A stretch of 50,359 bases of DNA from JBNARI01 sp049718765 (GCA_049718765.1 JBNARI010000015.1:1-50359), one strand, 5' to 3'; shown: positions 24,189-33,313, counted from the first letter of the stretch. Translations and numbers: made by a program. Notes: generated from the sequence alone by a model not told the origin.

Positions 24189-25153
24189 TAACTTCGCCTC
24201 TCCCTCACTTGACCAACCTTTATATAGTATCCTGGACAAGCGCCCACGCAATACCCGCACAGCACGCACTTGCCGTGGTCCACTTCGCTCTTGCCGTTCA
24301 CCAGCTGAATTGCTCCGAACTTACAAGCCTCCACGCAACGCCCACAGCCGTCACAAAAGGGCTCTCGCCACACGCGTCGTTCAACCCAGGCCAGCGCCCG
24401 CCGCACCTCAGGGGCCACCTCTGCTCCGGAAATCACCGCCGCATCGGCTGCAAGCTCTAACTCATTGCCAACTCCCACTGCCACTGAATGAACGCAGTCC
24501 AAGCCACACACAAACCTCAGGGCATCCTCGAATTCGGCGTGGAGTTTGCCTCCTGCAAGGGCTTTCATGGCGTACACTCCTTTGCCGGCCCCCACCGCTT
24601 TTCTCAGCGCAGCGACCATACGCCCAAGCCCTCCCTTGATGCCAACGCCATCCCTGTTCACAAGGGCCAGTATGACGTCAATCTCGCTCATTTCGGCCAG
24701 GACCTCTGCCACCTCGGCCGAGTGAGTGGACACCCCCACCGCCCTTACGATCCCCAGCTCCTTGGCTTCCAGCAGGTAATCCAGCGCCTCTCCGTGCCCT
24801 CTCAGGGTGGCCACTTCGTCTTGCTCGTGGAGCATGAAGATTTCGATCACGTCCCTGCCCAATTCACGCCGGGCCTGCTCCACGCTTTCTATCATTCCTT
24901 GTCGGGAATAGGCATAGCTTTTGGAAGCCACCACCACGTCTTCCGCGCAGCCCCGTAATCCCTCCCTGAGGTAACTGTAGGTGCCGTAAATCTCAGCAGT
25001 GTCAAAGAAGTTTATTCCAATTTCCAGCGCCTTGCGGATGAGTTGAGCCCCCTCTTCCCTGCCCATGTTAAGTTGTAACGGGCCCAGCCCCAGGGTGCCA
25101 AAGCACATCCTGGACACGACCAGACCCGTGTTGCCCAGTGCTACTCGTTCCAC
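24185..25153 (-). CDS. Aldo/keto reductase with C-terminal 4Fe-4S ferredoxin domain
   Basis: A 322-residue fusion of an aldo/keto reductase barrel (about 1-250) with a bacterial-ferredoxin domain (about 262-318). The tetrad is visible: Asp (FFDTAE), Tyr (EIYGTYS), Lys (VVVASKSYA) and His (EIFMLHEQD). Two cluster motifs follow, CDGCGRCVEAC and CVLCGYCVGACPG. The fusion suggests electrons enter or leave through ferredoxin-type clusters instead of, or as well as, NAD(P)H. The GTG start has GAGGT upstream. It sits between FBPA (10 bases) and ruvX (4-base overlap). Confidence 0.93.
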   Translation of the reverse strand: MERVALGNTGLVVSRMCFGTLGLGPLQLNMGREEGAQLIRKALEIGINFFDTAEIYGTYSYLREGLRGCAEDVVVASKSYAYSRQGMIESVEQARRELGRDVIEIFMLHEQDEVATLRGHGEALDYLLEAKELGIVRAVGVSTHSAEVAEVLAEMSEIDVILALVNRDGVGIKGGLGRMVAALRKAVGAGKGVYAMKALAGGKLHAEFEDALRFVCGLDCVHSVAVGVGNELELAADAAVISGAEVAPEVRRALAWVERRVWREPFCDGCGRCVEACKFGAIQLVNGKSEVDHGKCVLCGYCVGACPGYYIKVGQVRERRSY

Positions 25154-25163
25154 GTTAATTACC

Positions 25164-26264
25164 TCAAGCCATGTCGGTAAACCTGTCCTTCAGCTTCTTG
25201 ACCACGTCAGGCATGGTGGTGTACTCCATTTCGTCCAATGGCAACCTGTGAGGCTCAAATGGCCCTAACCTGCGCAAGTAGGAAGCAAGCTGGTTGGCCA
25301 GCCTCCGGGCCTCGTCGAACGCCACGTCTGCAAAGAAGTCCACAGGTCCCACCAGTTTGCCACTAGACAGCTGGAAGCCAAGGGCCACTACCCTGGGAGG
25401 CCCATCGAACCTGCTTGGAACCGCGTCTTTCAAGGATACGGGCATCAGCGGCCCATTGTGGGACCCCCTCATCCATCCCGCGACTAGGTGTGGTGTGGCG
25501 AAAGGCTCTAGCACCTCCCCTACAGCCGGCATGCCGCTCTGGCAGCGCACAATGCACACGGGGTCGTCCTTACCCACGTAACGGCCTGCGATCAGGCTCA
25601 AACGTTGTGTGGAGCTTACCGCAGCAATCTCGTTCAGGGTCTTGGAATAGACTGCCTTGATGCAGAACCTGGCAGGAGCACCAATCAACACCAGCATGTC
25701 GTAAATCTCTTCAGGGCAGCTGAAGGTGATTTTCTTCTTGCTCATTAGGTCATGTACTTCAAAGATAAAACCTGCGTGCATCTTGGGGTCGATCACAAGC
25801 CCTGCGGTGTTGAACGGGTCGGCAAACATCTTGAACAACGGCAGGTTCCAGGCACCCGGTTCAGTCTTGTCGGCCATGAACACAACCACGGGTTCGCTCG
25901 GCCTTTCCACAAACTCCATTTCAGCAACGCCAGGTCCCATGCCCCGCACGTTGCCAGAAAAGGAGTCTGCGAGTAGGTCCTGACCTGCTCCGTACAGCTT
26001 GAGTTTCTTTGCTTCTTGGGTGGCCGCAACGAACGCCTCCCAGGCCAGCTTGTGTACGTCCTCGTTGTCTACTCCCTTGTTGTGGGTCATTATGAGCTCA
26101 AGGTCGTCTCCCACTCCAGCTACATAAAAATCTATGAGCAGGCCCTTTGCCTGAGACTCCAGGACCTCCCTGGCCTTTTGTTTGAGGGCGCTGTGAACCG
26201 TCGCATGTCCCACATATCCCCCAACGTCAGCCTTGATCACTGAGAGCGTAATCTTGCCTTCCAA
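25164..26264 (-). CDS. Fructose 1,6-bisphosphate aldolase/phosphatase (archaeal-type, class V FBPase)
   Basis: The bifunctional gluconeogenic enzyme that condenses the two triose phosphates and then dephosphorylates the product to fructose 6-phosphate. It is 366 residues long. Family landmarks are KITLSVIKADVGGYVGH at the N-terminus, DFYVAGVGDDLELIMTH, AGQDLLADSFSGNVRGMGPG and SGMPAVGEVLEP. It is typical of archaea and deep-branching, often thermophilic, bacteria. The frame opens at 26306, but the TTG at 26264 has GAGAGGTGG six bases before it and gives the usual N-terminus. It leads the operon with the AKR, ruvX, DUF1292 and mltG genes. Confidence 0.94.
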   Translation of the reverse strand: MEGKITLSVIKADVGGYVGHATVHSALKQKAREVLESQAKGLLIDFYVAGVGDDLELIMTHNKGVDNEDVHKLAWEAFVAATQEAKKLKLYGAGQDLLADSFSGNVRGMGPGVAEMEFVERPSEPVVVFMADKTEPGAWNLPLFKMFADPFNTAGLVIDPKMHAGFIFEVHDLMSKKKITFSCPEEIYDMLVLIGAPARFCIKAVYSKTLNEIAAVSSTQRLSLIAGRYVGKDDPVCIVRCQSGMPAVGEVLEPFATPHLVAGWMRGSHNGPLMPVSLKDAVPSRFDGPPRVVALGFQLSSGKLVGPVDFFADVAFDEARRLANQLASYLRRLGPFEPHRLPLDEMEYTTMPDVVKKLKDRFTDMA

Positions 26265-26459
26265 CTCCGACCACCTCTCGCTTCTATTGGTTGTTTCTGC
26301 CGCCAACTGGATATATTCTGCCTCGCCATGCAGTTTCCTCCCGCAGAATCATCCCCCAACCGCACCGCGCCTGCCAATTCGTTCGGGGTGATATTCGCCC
26401 CACCCATGGAATAACTTAGGGTGGTGGGGAGCGTCTGGTCCAGCTGGGGTTAGCATAAC

Positions 26460-27359
26460 ATGAAACTGCAAGCGCCTGCACTTTTAAACGTGTGGGCAAG
26501 CCATGACAGCGCTACGTCTCGAGTGTATTTTGAGCTGAGCAGTCAGGCCTCTGCGGAGCTGGTCACGGCAAACGCGGAATCTTCGGTCTGCTTCGAGCTT
26601 CGCTTTGTGGGCACCCATTGTCTCATGCACCCGGACGCCATTAGGGTGTTGGACGGACTCGTGCACTGTGTCACAGTTGTCCCTTCAGGGTCTGACGTAT
26701 GTGTCAGGATAGACTGTGAGGTAAGGGTGACACCGCCACGTCTTGTGTTTGTTGGCACACTGCCTTACACGGTGGTGCTGGAACTGGACAGAAGCCCTAT
26801 ACGTTGGGACCAGCGCACACCCCCTATAGTGATCGACCCAAGGTGCGGCGGGAAGAATCTGGGGACTTTGGGCCCAATAAACCTGGTGGAAAAACACCTC
26901 AACCTGAAGGTAGCTTTGGCCCTCAAGGACGCGCTCGAGGACCTAGGAGCCCGGACAGTGCTCACAAGGGCAACAGACGTGCACGTGCCGTCAGGCGTGC
27001 GGTTTGGTATTGCAGCGCGGGAGAAGGCTTGGCTAATGGTAACCGTCGGGATGGGGCAGTCAATGAATCCTTCCACCCGCGGCTCAAGGACCAGGTACGC
27101 CAGGCACAGCCGGGAAGCCCGGGAATTGGCATGCGCGGTCCAAGCCGCACTGGTAGAGAAGGTTGGAACCCCCGACCTGGGAGTGTTGCCAGCCACTATT
27201 CGGCCCTGTGCATTCCTTTGGCTTGAAGTGGAGCCAGTAGTGCTTACCAACAAGCTCGATGAGGCGCTAATGAGAAGCCCCACGTTCATCAGACGGATTG
27301 CAGCGGGGATAGCCAACGGCGTGCTCAGGTTCGTTCGCCAAGGAGGCGTGCACCATTGA
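26460..27359 (+). CDS. AMIN-domain plus degenerate amidase_3 protein (probable pseudoenzyme)
   Basis: A 299-residue protein with an AMIN-like beta-rich region (about 5-115) followed by a domain aligned with N-acetylmuramoyl-L-alanine amidases (122-295). In active amidase_3 enzymes zinc is held by His in DPGHGG, by Glu, and by His in SIHAN. Here these positions read DPRCGG (Cys129), Glu144 kept (LVEKHLNL), and VTVGMGQ (about 194-200) with no His. The C-terminal catalytic Glu256 remains. No signal peptide is visible, unlike secreted amidases. It therefore probably has a non-hydrolytic or altered role. The stop overlaps the next gene's TTG start. Confidence 0.75.
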   Translation: MKLQAPALLNVWASHDSATSRVYFELSSQASAELVTANAESSVCFELRFVGTHCLMHPDAIRVLDGLVHCVTVVPSGSDVCVRIDCEVRVTPPRLVFVGTLPYTVVLELDRSPIRWDQRTPPIVIDPRCGGKNLGTLGPINLVEKHLNLKVALALKDALEDLGARTVLTRATDVHVPSGVRFGIAAREKAWLMVTVGMGQSMNPSTRGSRTRYARHSREARELACAVQAALVEKVGTPDLGVLPATIRPCAFLWLEVEPVVLTNKLDEALMRSPTFIRRIAAGIANGVLRFVRQGGVHH

Positions 27360-28009
27360 TTCCTCAAGGGATTGTGAGGTTTAGGATACGCACCCACGTG
27401 CTCACGGAAAGCGACGACCCTGTACAAGTGGCACAACAGTATGCGTCCCCCATTGCTCAAGAGGGAGACCTCCTGCTGATCTCAGAGTCTGCCCTTGCCA
27501 TTATGCAAGGCAGAGCCATATTGCCATCCACTGTCAAGCCTGGACTGTTGGCCAGGTTTCTGTGCAGATTTCCAGACCCAGAGGGCAGCCTGGCAACTCC
27601 CGAAGCAATGCAGGTGGCTATTAGGGAGGCAGGAACTTTTTGGGTGCTCGCGGGTTGTGTCGCAGCGGCCGTGGGGCGTCTTCTTGGGCGCCGTGGGGAC
27701 TTCTTCCGGGTGGCCGGGCATGGACTTGCGCTAATCGACGACATTGCGGGCACCATGCCACCTTACGACCGCCACATCGTGCTTGGCCCAAAACACCCAC
27801 AGGCGGTAGTGGACGAGATCAAGCGCAGGACCGGAATTGACACCATGGTGGTGGACATAAACGACAGGGGTTGTGTGGACGTTCTTGCGTGCTCAGCCCA
27901 GTATCCCGAGGAATTGATGGAATGGCTACGTCAAAACCTCAAGGATAATCCCATGGGCAACGACGACCAGCAGACTCCAATCATGCTGGTGAGGTTCGTA
28001 TATCAGTAA
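27356..28009 (+). CDS. F420-0:gamma-glutamyl ligase (CofE)-like protein
   Basis: A 217-residue protein resembling the CofE family of ATP/GTP-dependent glutamyl ligases (segments IAQEGDLLLISESALAIMQGR, DDIAGTMPPYDRHIVLGP and DTMVVDINDRG). In methanogens and actinobacteria CofE adds glutamates to coenzyme F420. Firmicutes with stand-alone copies usually lack F420, so the substrate may be different. Start TTG at 27356 has AAGGAGG upstream and overlaps the stop of the amidase-like gene (TTGA), which shows tight coupling. Its end overlaps the convergent rhomboid gene by 7 bases. Confidence 0.78.
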   Translation: MIPQGIVRFRIRTHVLTESDDPVQVAQQYASPIAQEGDLLLISESALAIMQGRAILPSTVKPGLLARFLCRFPDPEGSLATPEAMQVAIREAGTFWVLAGCVAAAVGRLLGRRGDFFRVAGHGLALIDDIAGTMPPYDRHIVLGPKHPQAVVDEIKRRTGIDTMVVDINDRGCVDVLACSAQYPEELMEWLRQNLKDNPMGNDDQQTPIMLVRFVYQ

Positions 28010-28692
28010 ACAGACCACCGCCTCTTGGGTCTGAACAGCTTCACTAGCAACGCCCCACACGCAAACCCTCCAATGTGGGCCCACCATGCCACCCCTCCTG
28101 CGCCAGCAGGAAACCCAAGGCTAGCCATGCCGCTCACCAGCTGCAGGAGGAACCAAATCACGAGGAAGACCACCGCAGGCACTTCGGTGATTGTCCAGAA
28201 AAGCCCAAGGGGCACAATGGCAAGCACCCTGGACGCGGGGAACATCACAAAGTAGGCCCCAAGCACGCCTGCCACCGCGCCACTTGCACCAATCGTGGGC
28301 ACCCTAGAAGTGATGTTTAACACCACATGCACTGTGCCAGAAACCACCCCTGCAGTAAGGTAAAACAGCAAGTACTTTAAGTGGCCGAGCCTGTCTTCCA
28401 CGTTGTCGCCGAACACCCACAAGAACAACATGTTGCCGCCTATATGCAGCCAGCCATTGTGGAGGAACATGGACGTGAGGAACGGGTAAAAGCCCCGCAG
28501 CCCCTGCAGAGCCAGAACGCTCAGGGGGCTGCGGTAAGCTGCAGGCACCAGGCCAAACTGCCTTACGAAGGCAGTGAGTTCCCTGGGGGTGAGCAACAGC
28601 TCGAACAGGAAGACCAGCACGTTCACAACAATCAATATCACATTGACTACTGGGAAACGGCGAGACCTTATGCTGTCCCTTAAAGGTATCAC
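28003..28692 (-). CDS. Rhomboid-family intramembrane serine protease
   Basis: A polytopic membrane protease of 229 residues with six to seven membrane segments. The catalytic dyad is Ser137 in IGASGAVAG and His206 in WWAHIGGFACGAL. The family HN motif is present as SMFLHNGWLHIGGNM in the L1 region. It cleaves membrane proteins within or near the bilayer; the substrate is unknown. GTG start with GGAGGG upstream, 19 bases after ireB. Confidence 0.94.
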   Translation of the reverse strand: MIPLRDSIRSRRFPVVNVILIVVNVLVFLFELLLTPRELTAFVRQFGLVPAAYRSPLSVLALQGLRGFYPFLTSMFLHNGWLHIGGNMLFLWVFGDNVEDRLGHLKYLLFYLTAGVVSGTVHVVLNITSRVPTIGASGAVAGVLGAYFVMFPASRVLAIVPLGLFWTITEVPAVVFLVIWFLLQLVSGMASLGFPAGAGGVAWWAHIGGFACGALLVKLFRPKRRWSVY

Positions 28693-28710
28693 ATGCTACC
28701 CTCCATAGTA

Positions 28711-28980
28711 CTACTTGCGCCTGCTTTCCAAGTATGCCCTAACCAGTTCCTCGAGCAACTCGTCCCTTTCGATTTTCCTAATCAAACTACGAGCGTTCTT
28801 ATGGCTGGTAATGTAGGCTGGGTCGCCCGACAGCAGGTAGCCAACAATTTGATTCACCGGGTTGTATCCCTTTTCCCTCAAAGCCTCGTATACCAGCAAG
28901 AAAATGTCCTCAGCCTTGTATTGTTCCTCGGGCTTCATTTGGAACATCCGTGTGCTTTCGTTTTGGCCAGAGTTCTGCAT
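28711..28980 (-). CDS. ireB: IreB family regulatory phosphoprotein (DUF965/YrzL)
   Basis: A small conserved Firmicute protein of 89 residues. In Enterococcus it is phosphorylated by the PASTA kinase IreK and affects cell-envelope stress resistance. It has the family core AEDIFLLVYEALREKGYNP, QIVGYLLSGDPAYITSH and LIRKIERDELLEELV. The ATG at 28980 has GAGGGG upstream; the frame opens earlier at 29016 without a better site. It lies 13 bases downstream of alaS, as in many Firmicutes. Confidence 0.94.
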   Translation of the reverse strand: MQNSGQNESTRMFQMKPEEQYKAEDIFLLVYEALREKGYNPVNQIVGYLLSGDPAYITSHKNARSLIRKIERDELLEELVRAYLESRRK

Positions 28981-28993
28981 CAAATCACCCCTC

Positions 28994-31645
28994 TCATCCC
29001 AGCTCCTGCACGGCAAGTTCAGCCGCCCTCAGGATAGCTTCGCCAAGCTTCTCAGGTATCCTGCCGCCTGCCTGAGCCATTTCGGGCCTTCCACCACCGC
29101 CGCCTCCAACAACGTCTGCGGCTGCCCGCGCAATCTTGCCCGCATGAAGGCCCTTGGCCACCAGGTCTTGGGTGACCATCACCACAAGCGCAACCCTGCC
29201 CCTTTGTCTTGTGCCCAACACCACTACTCCGGAGCCAATCATATCCCTTACAGTGTCAGCAGCCGAAAGCAACTGCTCGTTGTCTTCTGCGCTGACTTCC
29301 CCCTTGGCCACCTTGATTCCTCCGCGCACTTCCGCTTGACGGGCAATTTGTTTTGCCTGCTCCCTCAAGGCGCTAAGTTTCAACTGGTTCAACTGGGCTT
29401 CGAGTTCATTCCCTCGGGCAACAAGCTGTTGCAACCGTTCGACCAAACCCTCTGGCTCAACGCCTGCAGCCTCTGCTGCTCTCTTTAGAGCTGCACTTAG
29501 CCTGTTGAACTCCCTGAGTAGCCCACGCCCGGTAACTGCCTCTATGCGGCGGACCCCAGCAGCAACGCTGGATTCCCTGAGAATCTTGAAAAGACCAATT
29601 TCCCCAGTATTCTTGACGTGGGTGCCACCACAAAGTTCGGCGCTGAAGTCAGATATCTTGACCACCCGAACTATCTCTCCGTATTTTTCTTCGAACAGGG
29701 CTTCAGCACCCAGCTTCCTCGCATCGGCAAGACCCATTTCCTCTGCGACAACAGGCAGAGTGGACAACACCACCTGGTTTACCAGAGCTTCCACGCGCTC
29801 CAGCTCAGCCTTGTCCACGGGCTTGAAATGCACGAAGTCGAACCTAAGTAAGTCCGGCGCGACCAGGGAGCCAGCCTGCCTCACGTGATCCCCCAGCACT
29901 AGCTTGAGGGCTTTGTGTAGAAGGTGAGTGGCAGTGTGGTTGCGTGCACAGTCCTGGCGCCTGTCAACGTCAACCAATGCCTTCACCTCATCACCCAGCC
30001 TGACGTACCCCCTGTCTACAACTACCTCGTGAGCGATTCTACCGCCAGCCAGTCTCTTGACTGCCAGCACTTTCGCCACACCGCCAGGCGCTTCCAGAGT
30101 CCCTGTGTCTGCAACTTGTCCACCGGCTTCCGCGTAGAAGGGCGTCTGGTCGAGTACCAAAGCTCCACAAGCCCCCTCTTTCAGCTCCCCAACCAGGCCA
30201 TTGCCCGCGTAAATCGCCTGAACCACGCTGTCCGTGCAGCAGGTGTCATATCCCCGGAATACGCTGGCTGGCACCCCTTCCAAGGCCTTGTCCAGATCTG
30301 TGCCATATGATATTTCTGAGGCTTTCCGGGCACTCCTGGCACGCTCCCGTTGCAACTCCATAGCCCTCTCAAACCCGACCCGGTCAACCTTCATCCCATG
30401 TTCCCGGGCAATGTCCTCAGTCAGGTCCAGGGGCATTCCATAGGTGTCGTAGAGCAAGAACGCATCCTCGCCCCTGATCACCCCCGTGCCTTCTTGCTTT
30501 GCCCGTTGCACAACCTGCTCAGCGATTCTCATGCCTTGGTCAAGGGTGCTCAGGAACCGTTCCTCTTCCCCCCGGATCACCTCCTTGGTAGCCCCAATGG
30601 TTGACTCAAGCTCTGGGTATGCGCCCTTCATGATTTCAACCACGACGTCCGCAACCTTGTGAAGGAATGGACCCTCAATGCCCAATACCCTGCCGTACCT
30701 TGAAGCCCTTCTGAGCACCCTCCTGAGCACGTAGCCCCTACCCTCGTTGGACGGCAGCACACCGTCGGAAATCAAGAAGGTGACAGCGCGGGCATGGTCG
30801 GCTATGATCCTGAACGGAAATACTGGGGCGTCATGGCCAGCCTTCTTACCGCAAAGGCTTTCGACGAAGCTCACTATGGGAGTGAACAGATCGGTGTCGA
30901 AGTTCGTGGGCACTCCCTGGAGTATGGAACAAATCCTCTCAAGGCCCATCCCAGTGTCTACGCTTGGTTTTGGTAACCTGGTCAGGTTACCCGACTCGTC
31001 CCTGTTGTACTGCATGAACACCAGGTTCCATATTTCTAGCCATCTGTCGCAGTCACACTTGCCAATGAAACACTCCTTAGCGGAGCATCTGAGATGTTCC
31101 CCCCGGTCTATCACTATTTCCGAGCAAGGACCACACGGCCCGGTGTCTCCCATTGCCCAGAAGTTGTCCTTTTCATCCATTCGAATGATCCGGCTTTCTG
31201 GCACCCCGGCCACCTTTTGCCAGAGGGCGGCAGCCTCATCGTCTTCTCGGAAAACGGTGAACCAAAGCCTGTGTTTGGGCAATCCAAGGTCCACGGTGAG
31301 GAACTCCCAGGCAAACTTAATGGCCTCTTCCTTGAAGTAGTCCCCAAAGGAGAAGTTGCCCAACATCTCGAAGAAAGTGTGGTGACGCGCAGTGAAGCCC
31401 ACGTTTTCTAAGTCATTGTGCTTACCACCAGCGCGCATGCATTTTTGGGCCGTGGTTGCCCTCTTGTAGGGTCGCTGTTCCAATCCAAGGAAGACGTCCT
31501 TGAATTGCACCATCCCCGCATTGGTAAAAAGCAAAGTGGGATCGTTCTTGGGCACCAGCGACGAACTGTGCACCACAGTGTGTCCGTTCTTGCGGAAGTA
31601 GTCCAAGAACGCAGACCTTACCTCATGACCCAAGCTAGGTATCAA
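28994..31645 (-). CDS. alaS: Alanyl-tRNA synthetase
   Basis: Charges tRNA-Ala with alanine. 883 residues, normal length. Class II core with DYFRKNGHTVVHSSSLVP and FTNAGMVQFKDVFLG at the N-terminus; editing domain with the zinc/active-site HTATHLLH and CGGTH; and the glycine-rich C-terminal DHHA1 domain (VVGGGGGGRPEMAQAGG). The open frame reaches TTG 31666, but the TTG at 31645 has a GGGGGG site six bases upstream and is my choice. The start lies about 30 bases after the T-box terminator. Confidence 0.96.
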   Translation of the reverse strand: MIPSLGHEVRSAFLDYFRKNGHTVVHSSSLVPKNDPTLLFTNAGMVQFKDVFLGLEQRPYKRATTAQKCMRAGGKHNDLENVGFTARHHTFFEMLGNFSFGDYFKEEAIKFAWEFLTVDLGLPKHRLWFTVFREDDEAAALWQKVAGVPESRIIRMDEKDNFWAMGDTGPCGPCSEIVIDRGEHLRCSAKECFIGKCDCDRWLEIWNLVFMQYNRDESGNLTRLPKPSVDTGMGLERICSILQGVPTNFDTDLFTPIVSFVESLCGKKAGHDAPVFPFRIIADHARAVTFLISDGVLPSNEGRGYVLRRVLRRASRYGRVLGIEGPFLHKVADVVVEIMKGAYPELESTIGATKEVIRGEEERFLSTLDQGMRIAEQVVQRAKQEGTGVIRGEDAFLLYDTYGMPLDLTEDIAREHGMKVDRVGFERAMELQRERARSARKASEISYGTDLDKALEGVPASVFRGYDTCCTDSVVQAIYAGNGLVGELKEGACGALVLDQTPFYAEAGGQVADTGTLEAPGGVAKVLAVKRLAGGRIAHEVVVDRGYVRLGDEVKALVDVDRRQDCARNHTATHLLHKALKLVLGDHVRQAGSLVAPDLLRFDFVHFKPVDKAELERVEALVNQVVLSTLPVVAEEMGLADARKLGAEALFEEKYGEIVRVVKISDFSAELCGGTHVKNTGEIGLFKILRESSVAAGVRRIEAVTGRGLLREFNRLSAALKRAAEAAGVEPEGLVERLQQLVARGNELEAQLNQLKLSALREQAKQIARQAEVRGGIKVAKGEVSAEDNEQLLSAADTVRDMIGSGVVVLGTRQRGRVALVVMVTQDLVAKGLHAGKIARAAADVVGGGGGGRPEMAQAGGRIPEKLGEAILRAAELAVQELG

Positions 31646-31677
31646 CTTTATCCCCCCAACTCCCAAATACTCATACG

Positions 31678-31912
31678 AAAAAAGCCTTCATCCCCCCTCA
31701 GGGACGAAGGCGATTCCGCGGTACCACCCTGGTTACGGCCAGTAGGCCGTCGCTCTCAAGCCCGTATCGGGGGCTCCCGCCGGCTTTGCTCTTCGGCTCA
31801 CCGGTGCTCCGGGCTGGCTTTCGGCGTCCCCGACAGGCATTTCCACCCAGCAGCCTTCTCTGGAGCCGGATTTCCGCCTACTTCTACCCATCACAGCTCA
31901 CCTATGGAGTTT
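31678..31912 (-). ncRNA. T-box leader controlling alaS
   Basis: A tRNA-sensing leader of about 235 nucleotides. The minus strand carries the T-box core AGGGTGGTACCGCGGAA (complement of 31714-31730). It is followed by an intrinsic terminator (stem 31684-31711, T6 at 31678-31683) which would be replaced by an antiterminator when uncharged tRNA-Ala binds. Upstream Stem I features include an AGTA segment and AGAGAAGG. An Ala GCC triplet occurs in the expected part of Stem I, but I did not prove it is the specifier. Confidence 0.92.
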
Positions 31913-31919
31913 CACCTGT

Positions 31920-31948
31920 ATCGTAGACTCCCAACGCCACGATGTCAA
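31920..31948 (-). promoter_or_regulatory. Sigma-A promoter of the alaS leader
   Basis: On the minus strand TTGACA (31948-31943) is a perfect -35 box, followed after 17 bases by TACGAT (31925-31920), a four-of-six -10 box. Transcription would start near 31912, just before the T-box leader. Confidence 0.8.
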
Positions 31949-32246
31949 CAAGGCCCGCCGGGTCGAACTGAAGTGGGTTATATCACCAGTGACACCACCG
32001 TGCTTCCTAAGCCCCCTAATAGAGTTGGAGAAGATTACTCAGCAAGGGGGCTGAGGAGACTGGAACTCAAGAGAACAGGTTGTGAAAGAGTGCGAGCAGG
32101 AGTGCAACGCTTCTTTTGTGTCACGGCGGCAGACGGTGGCTTTGCCAGGGCCAAGCAAGGATGAAAGAGCTTGAAAACCGCCTGAAGCAGGCCTGAGGGT
32201 CTGCAACTGCCCCCCTCTTTAGATCCCAGCGCCCGCAGCTAAGGTG
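31949..32246. other. Spacer between the alaS promoter and the M19 gene
   Basis: About 300 bases without a credible gene. A weak intrinsic terminator for the M19 dipeptidase may lie at 32174-32192 on the minus strand (GCCTG-CTT-CAGGC followed by a short T-run). A wide inverted repeat, AGCCCCC (32010-32016) with GGGGGCT (32046-32052), is also present; its role is unclear. Confidence 0.4.
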
Positions 32247-33221
32247 TCACCCCATCCTTGACCTGAGAAGCTCCAAAGCATTGGAAAACATGATCCCTCG
32301 CACTTCCTCCTCGTGAAAACCACGCTTCAACAACAGCTCAGCCAGGTGGGAGAGCTTCGAATGATCTTCCAACCCCTTGGTTTGCTTGACCACTCCGCTG
32401 GTCAAGTCACCGCTAAGGTAGTCGCAAAAGTCCAACCCAAGGCTCACTCTGGATGACCCCACGAGGGAAGCAATGTGCTCAATGTGATCCACAAAGCGCT
32501 CGATAGTTGGTTCCCGGGGATCCACGAACTCGGGCCAAGCGTTAACCCCAATGATGCCCCCCGAACGGGCAATGGCTCGAATTTGGTCGTCATTGAGGTT
32601 CCGGTCCACATCGCACAGGCTTTTGCAGTTGGAGTGAGACGCAAGCACTGGCCCCCGAGCCTCATCCATTGCGTCCCAGAAAGCCCGCTCGTTCAAGTGG
32701 GACACATCCAAGAGTATGCCCAAGTTACCCAGCTCACGGATTGTGTGCTTGCCTGCACGGGTCAAGCCCACTGGAGCCTTGCATCCAACCCCTGCGGCCA
32801 GACCATTGCGCTCGTTCCACGTGAGGGAAACCATCTGCACGCCAATCATGCAGAGCAGATCCAAGAGCGCCGGAAGTCCCCTGGCAGCCCCAAGTCCTTC
32901 AATGCTGAGCAAGATTGCCAGCTTGCCAGCGCTGACGGTAGCCTCCAGCTCTTGGGTGGTTCGGCACAGTTCAATTTTGGCACCAGTTTCCCTGATCTCT
33001 GCAGCCAGACAGTTGAGCACTTTCATCACATATCCAACGCCGTTTCGGCGATACCTTGGTTCGATCCAAATGGAGCAACAAATGGCGCACACCCCGCCCA
33101 GTTGAAGCGTTGGCAGGAACCTGCTGGCAATAATCCTTCGTTCTCCAGCAGCCCTCCTGCGGTACACATCGGTTAGGATGTCCGAGTGGAGGTCCAAAGC
33201 GGCAAATTTGGCGGTGTTCAT
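32247..33221 (-). CDS. Membrane dipeptidase (peptidase M19) family protein
   Basis: A 324-residue zinc amidohydrolase-fold dipeptidase of the renal-dipeptidase family, acting on dipeptides, often with D-amino acids. Metal-site elements visible are ALDLHSD (His-x-Asp) near the N-terminus, the bridging Glu in LSIEGLG, ILLDVSHLN, and SHSNCKSL; the late Asp lies in LGLDFCD. It has no signal peptide. ATG start with GAGAGGGG upstream. It is divergent from fur, and the Fur box lies between them, so iron could affect it as well. Confidence 0.92.
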   Translation of the reverse strand: MNTAKFAALDLHSDILTDVYRRRAAGERRIIASRFLPTLQLGGVCAICCSIWIEPRYRRNGVGYVMKVLNCLAAEIRETGAKIELCRTTQELEATVSAGKLAILLSIEGLGAARGLPALLDLLCMIGVQMVSLTWNERNGLAAGVGCKAPVGLTRAGKHTIRELGNLGILLDVSHLNERAFWDAMDEARGPVLASHSNCKSLCDVDRNLNDDQIRAIARSGGIIGVNAWPEFVDPREPTIERFVDHIEHIASLVGSSRVSLGLDFCDYLSGDLTSGVVKQTKGLEDHSKLSHLAELLLKRGFHEEEVRGIMFSNALELLRSRMG

Positions 33222-33294
33222 TAGACTTTACCCCTCTCCCTGACGCGGCAAACCGTTGGCAAGCCACCTGACCAGTGATACAATTGCAACGGAG

Positions 33295-33313
33295 ATTGAT
33301 AATCATTATCAAT
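33295..33313. promoter_or_regulatory. Perfect Fur box upstream of fur
   Basis: ATTGATAATCATTATCAAT is a perfect 9-1-9 palindrome containing the 7-1-7 Fur core TGATAATnATTATCA. It lies 24 bases before the fur start and about 75 bases from the divergent M19 gene. It indicates iron-dependent autoregulation. Confidence 0.9.

Noticed and set aside
31418..32164. Plus-strand frame of 248 codons over the alaS leader
   Set aside because: It overlaps the alaS 5' end, the T-box and its promoter, and has no start signal or recognisable domain.
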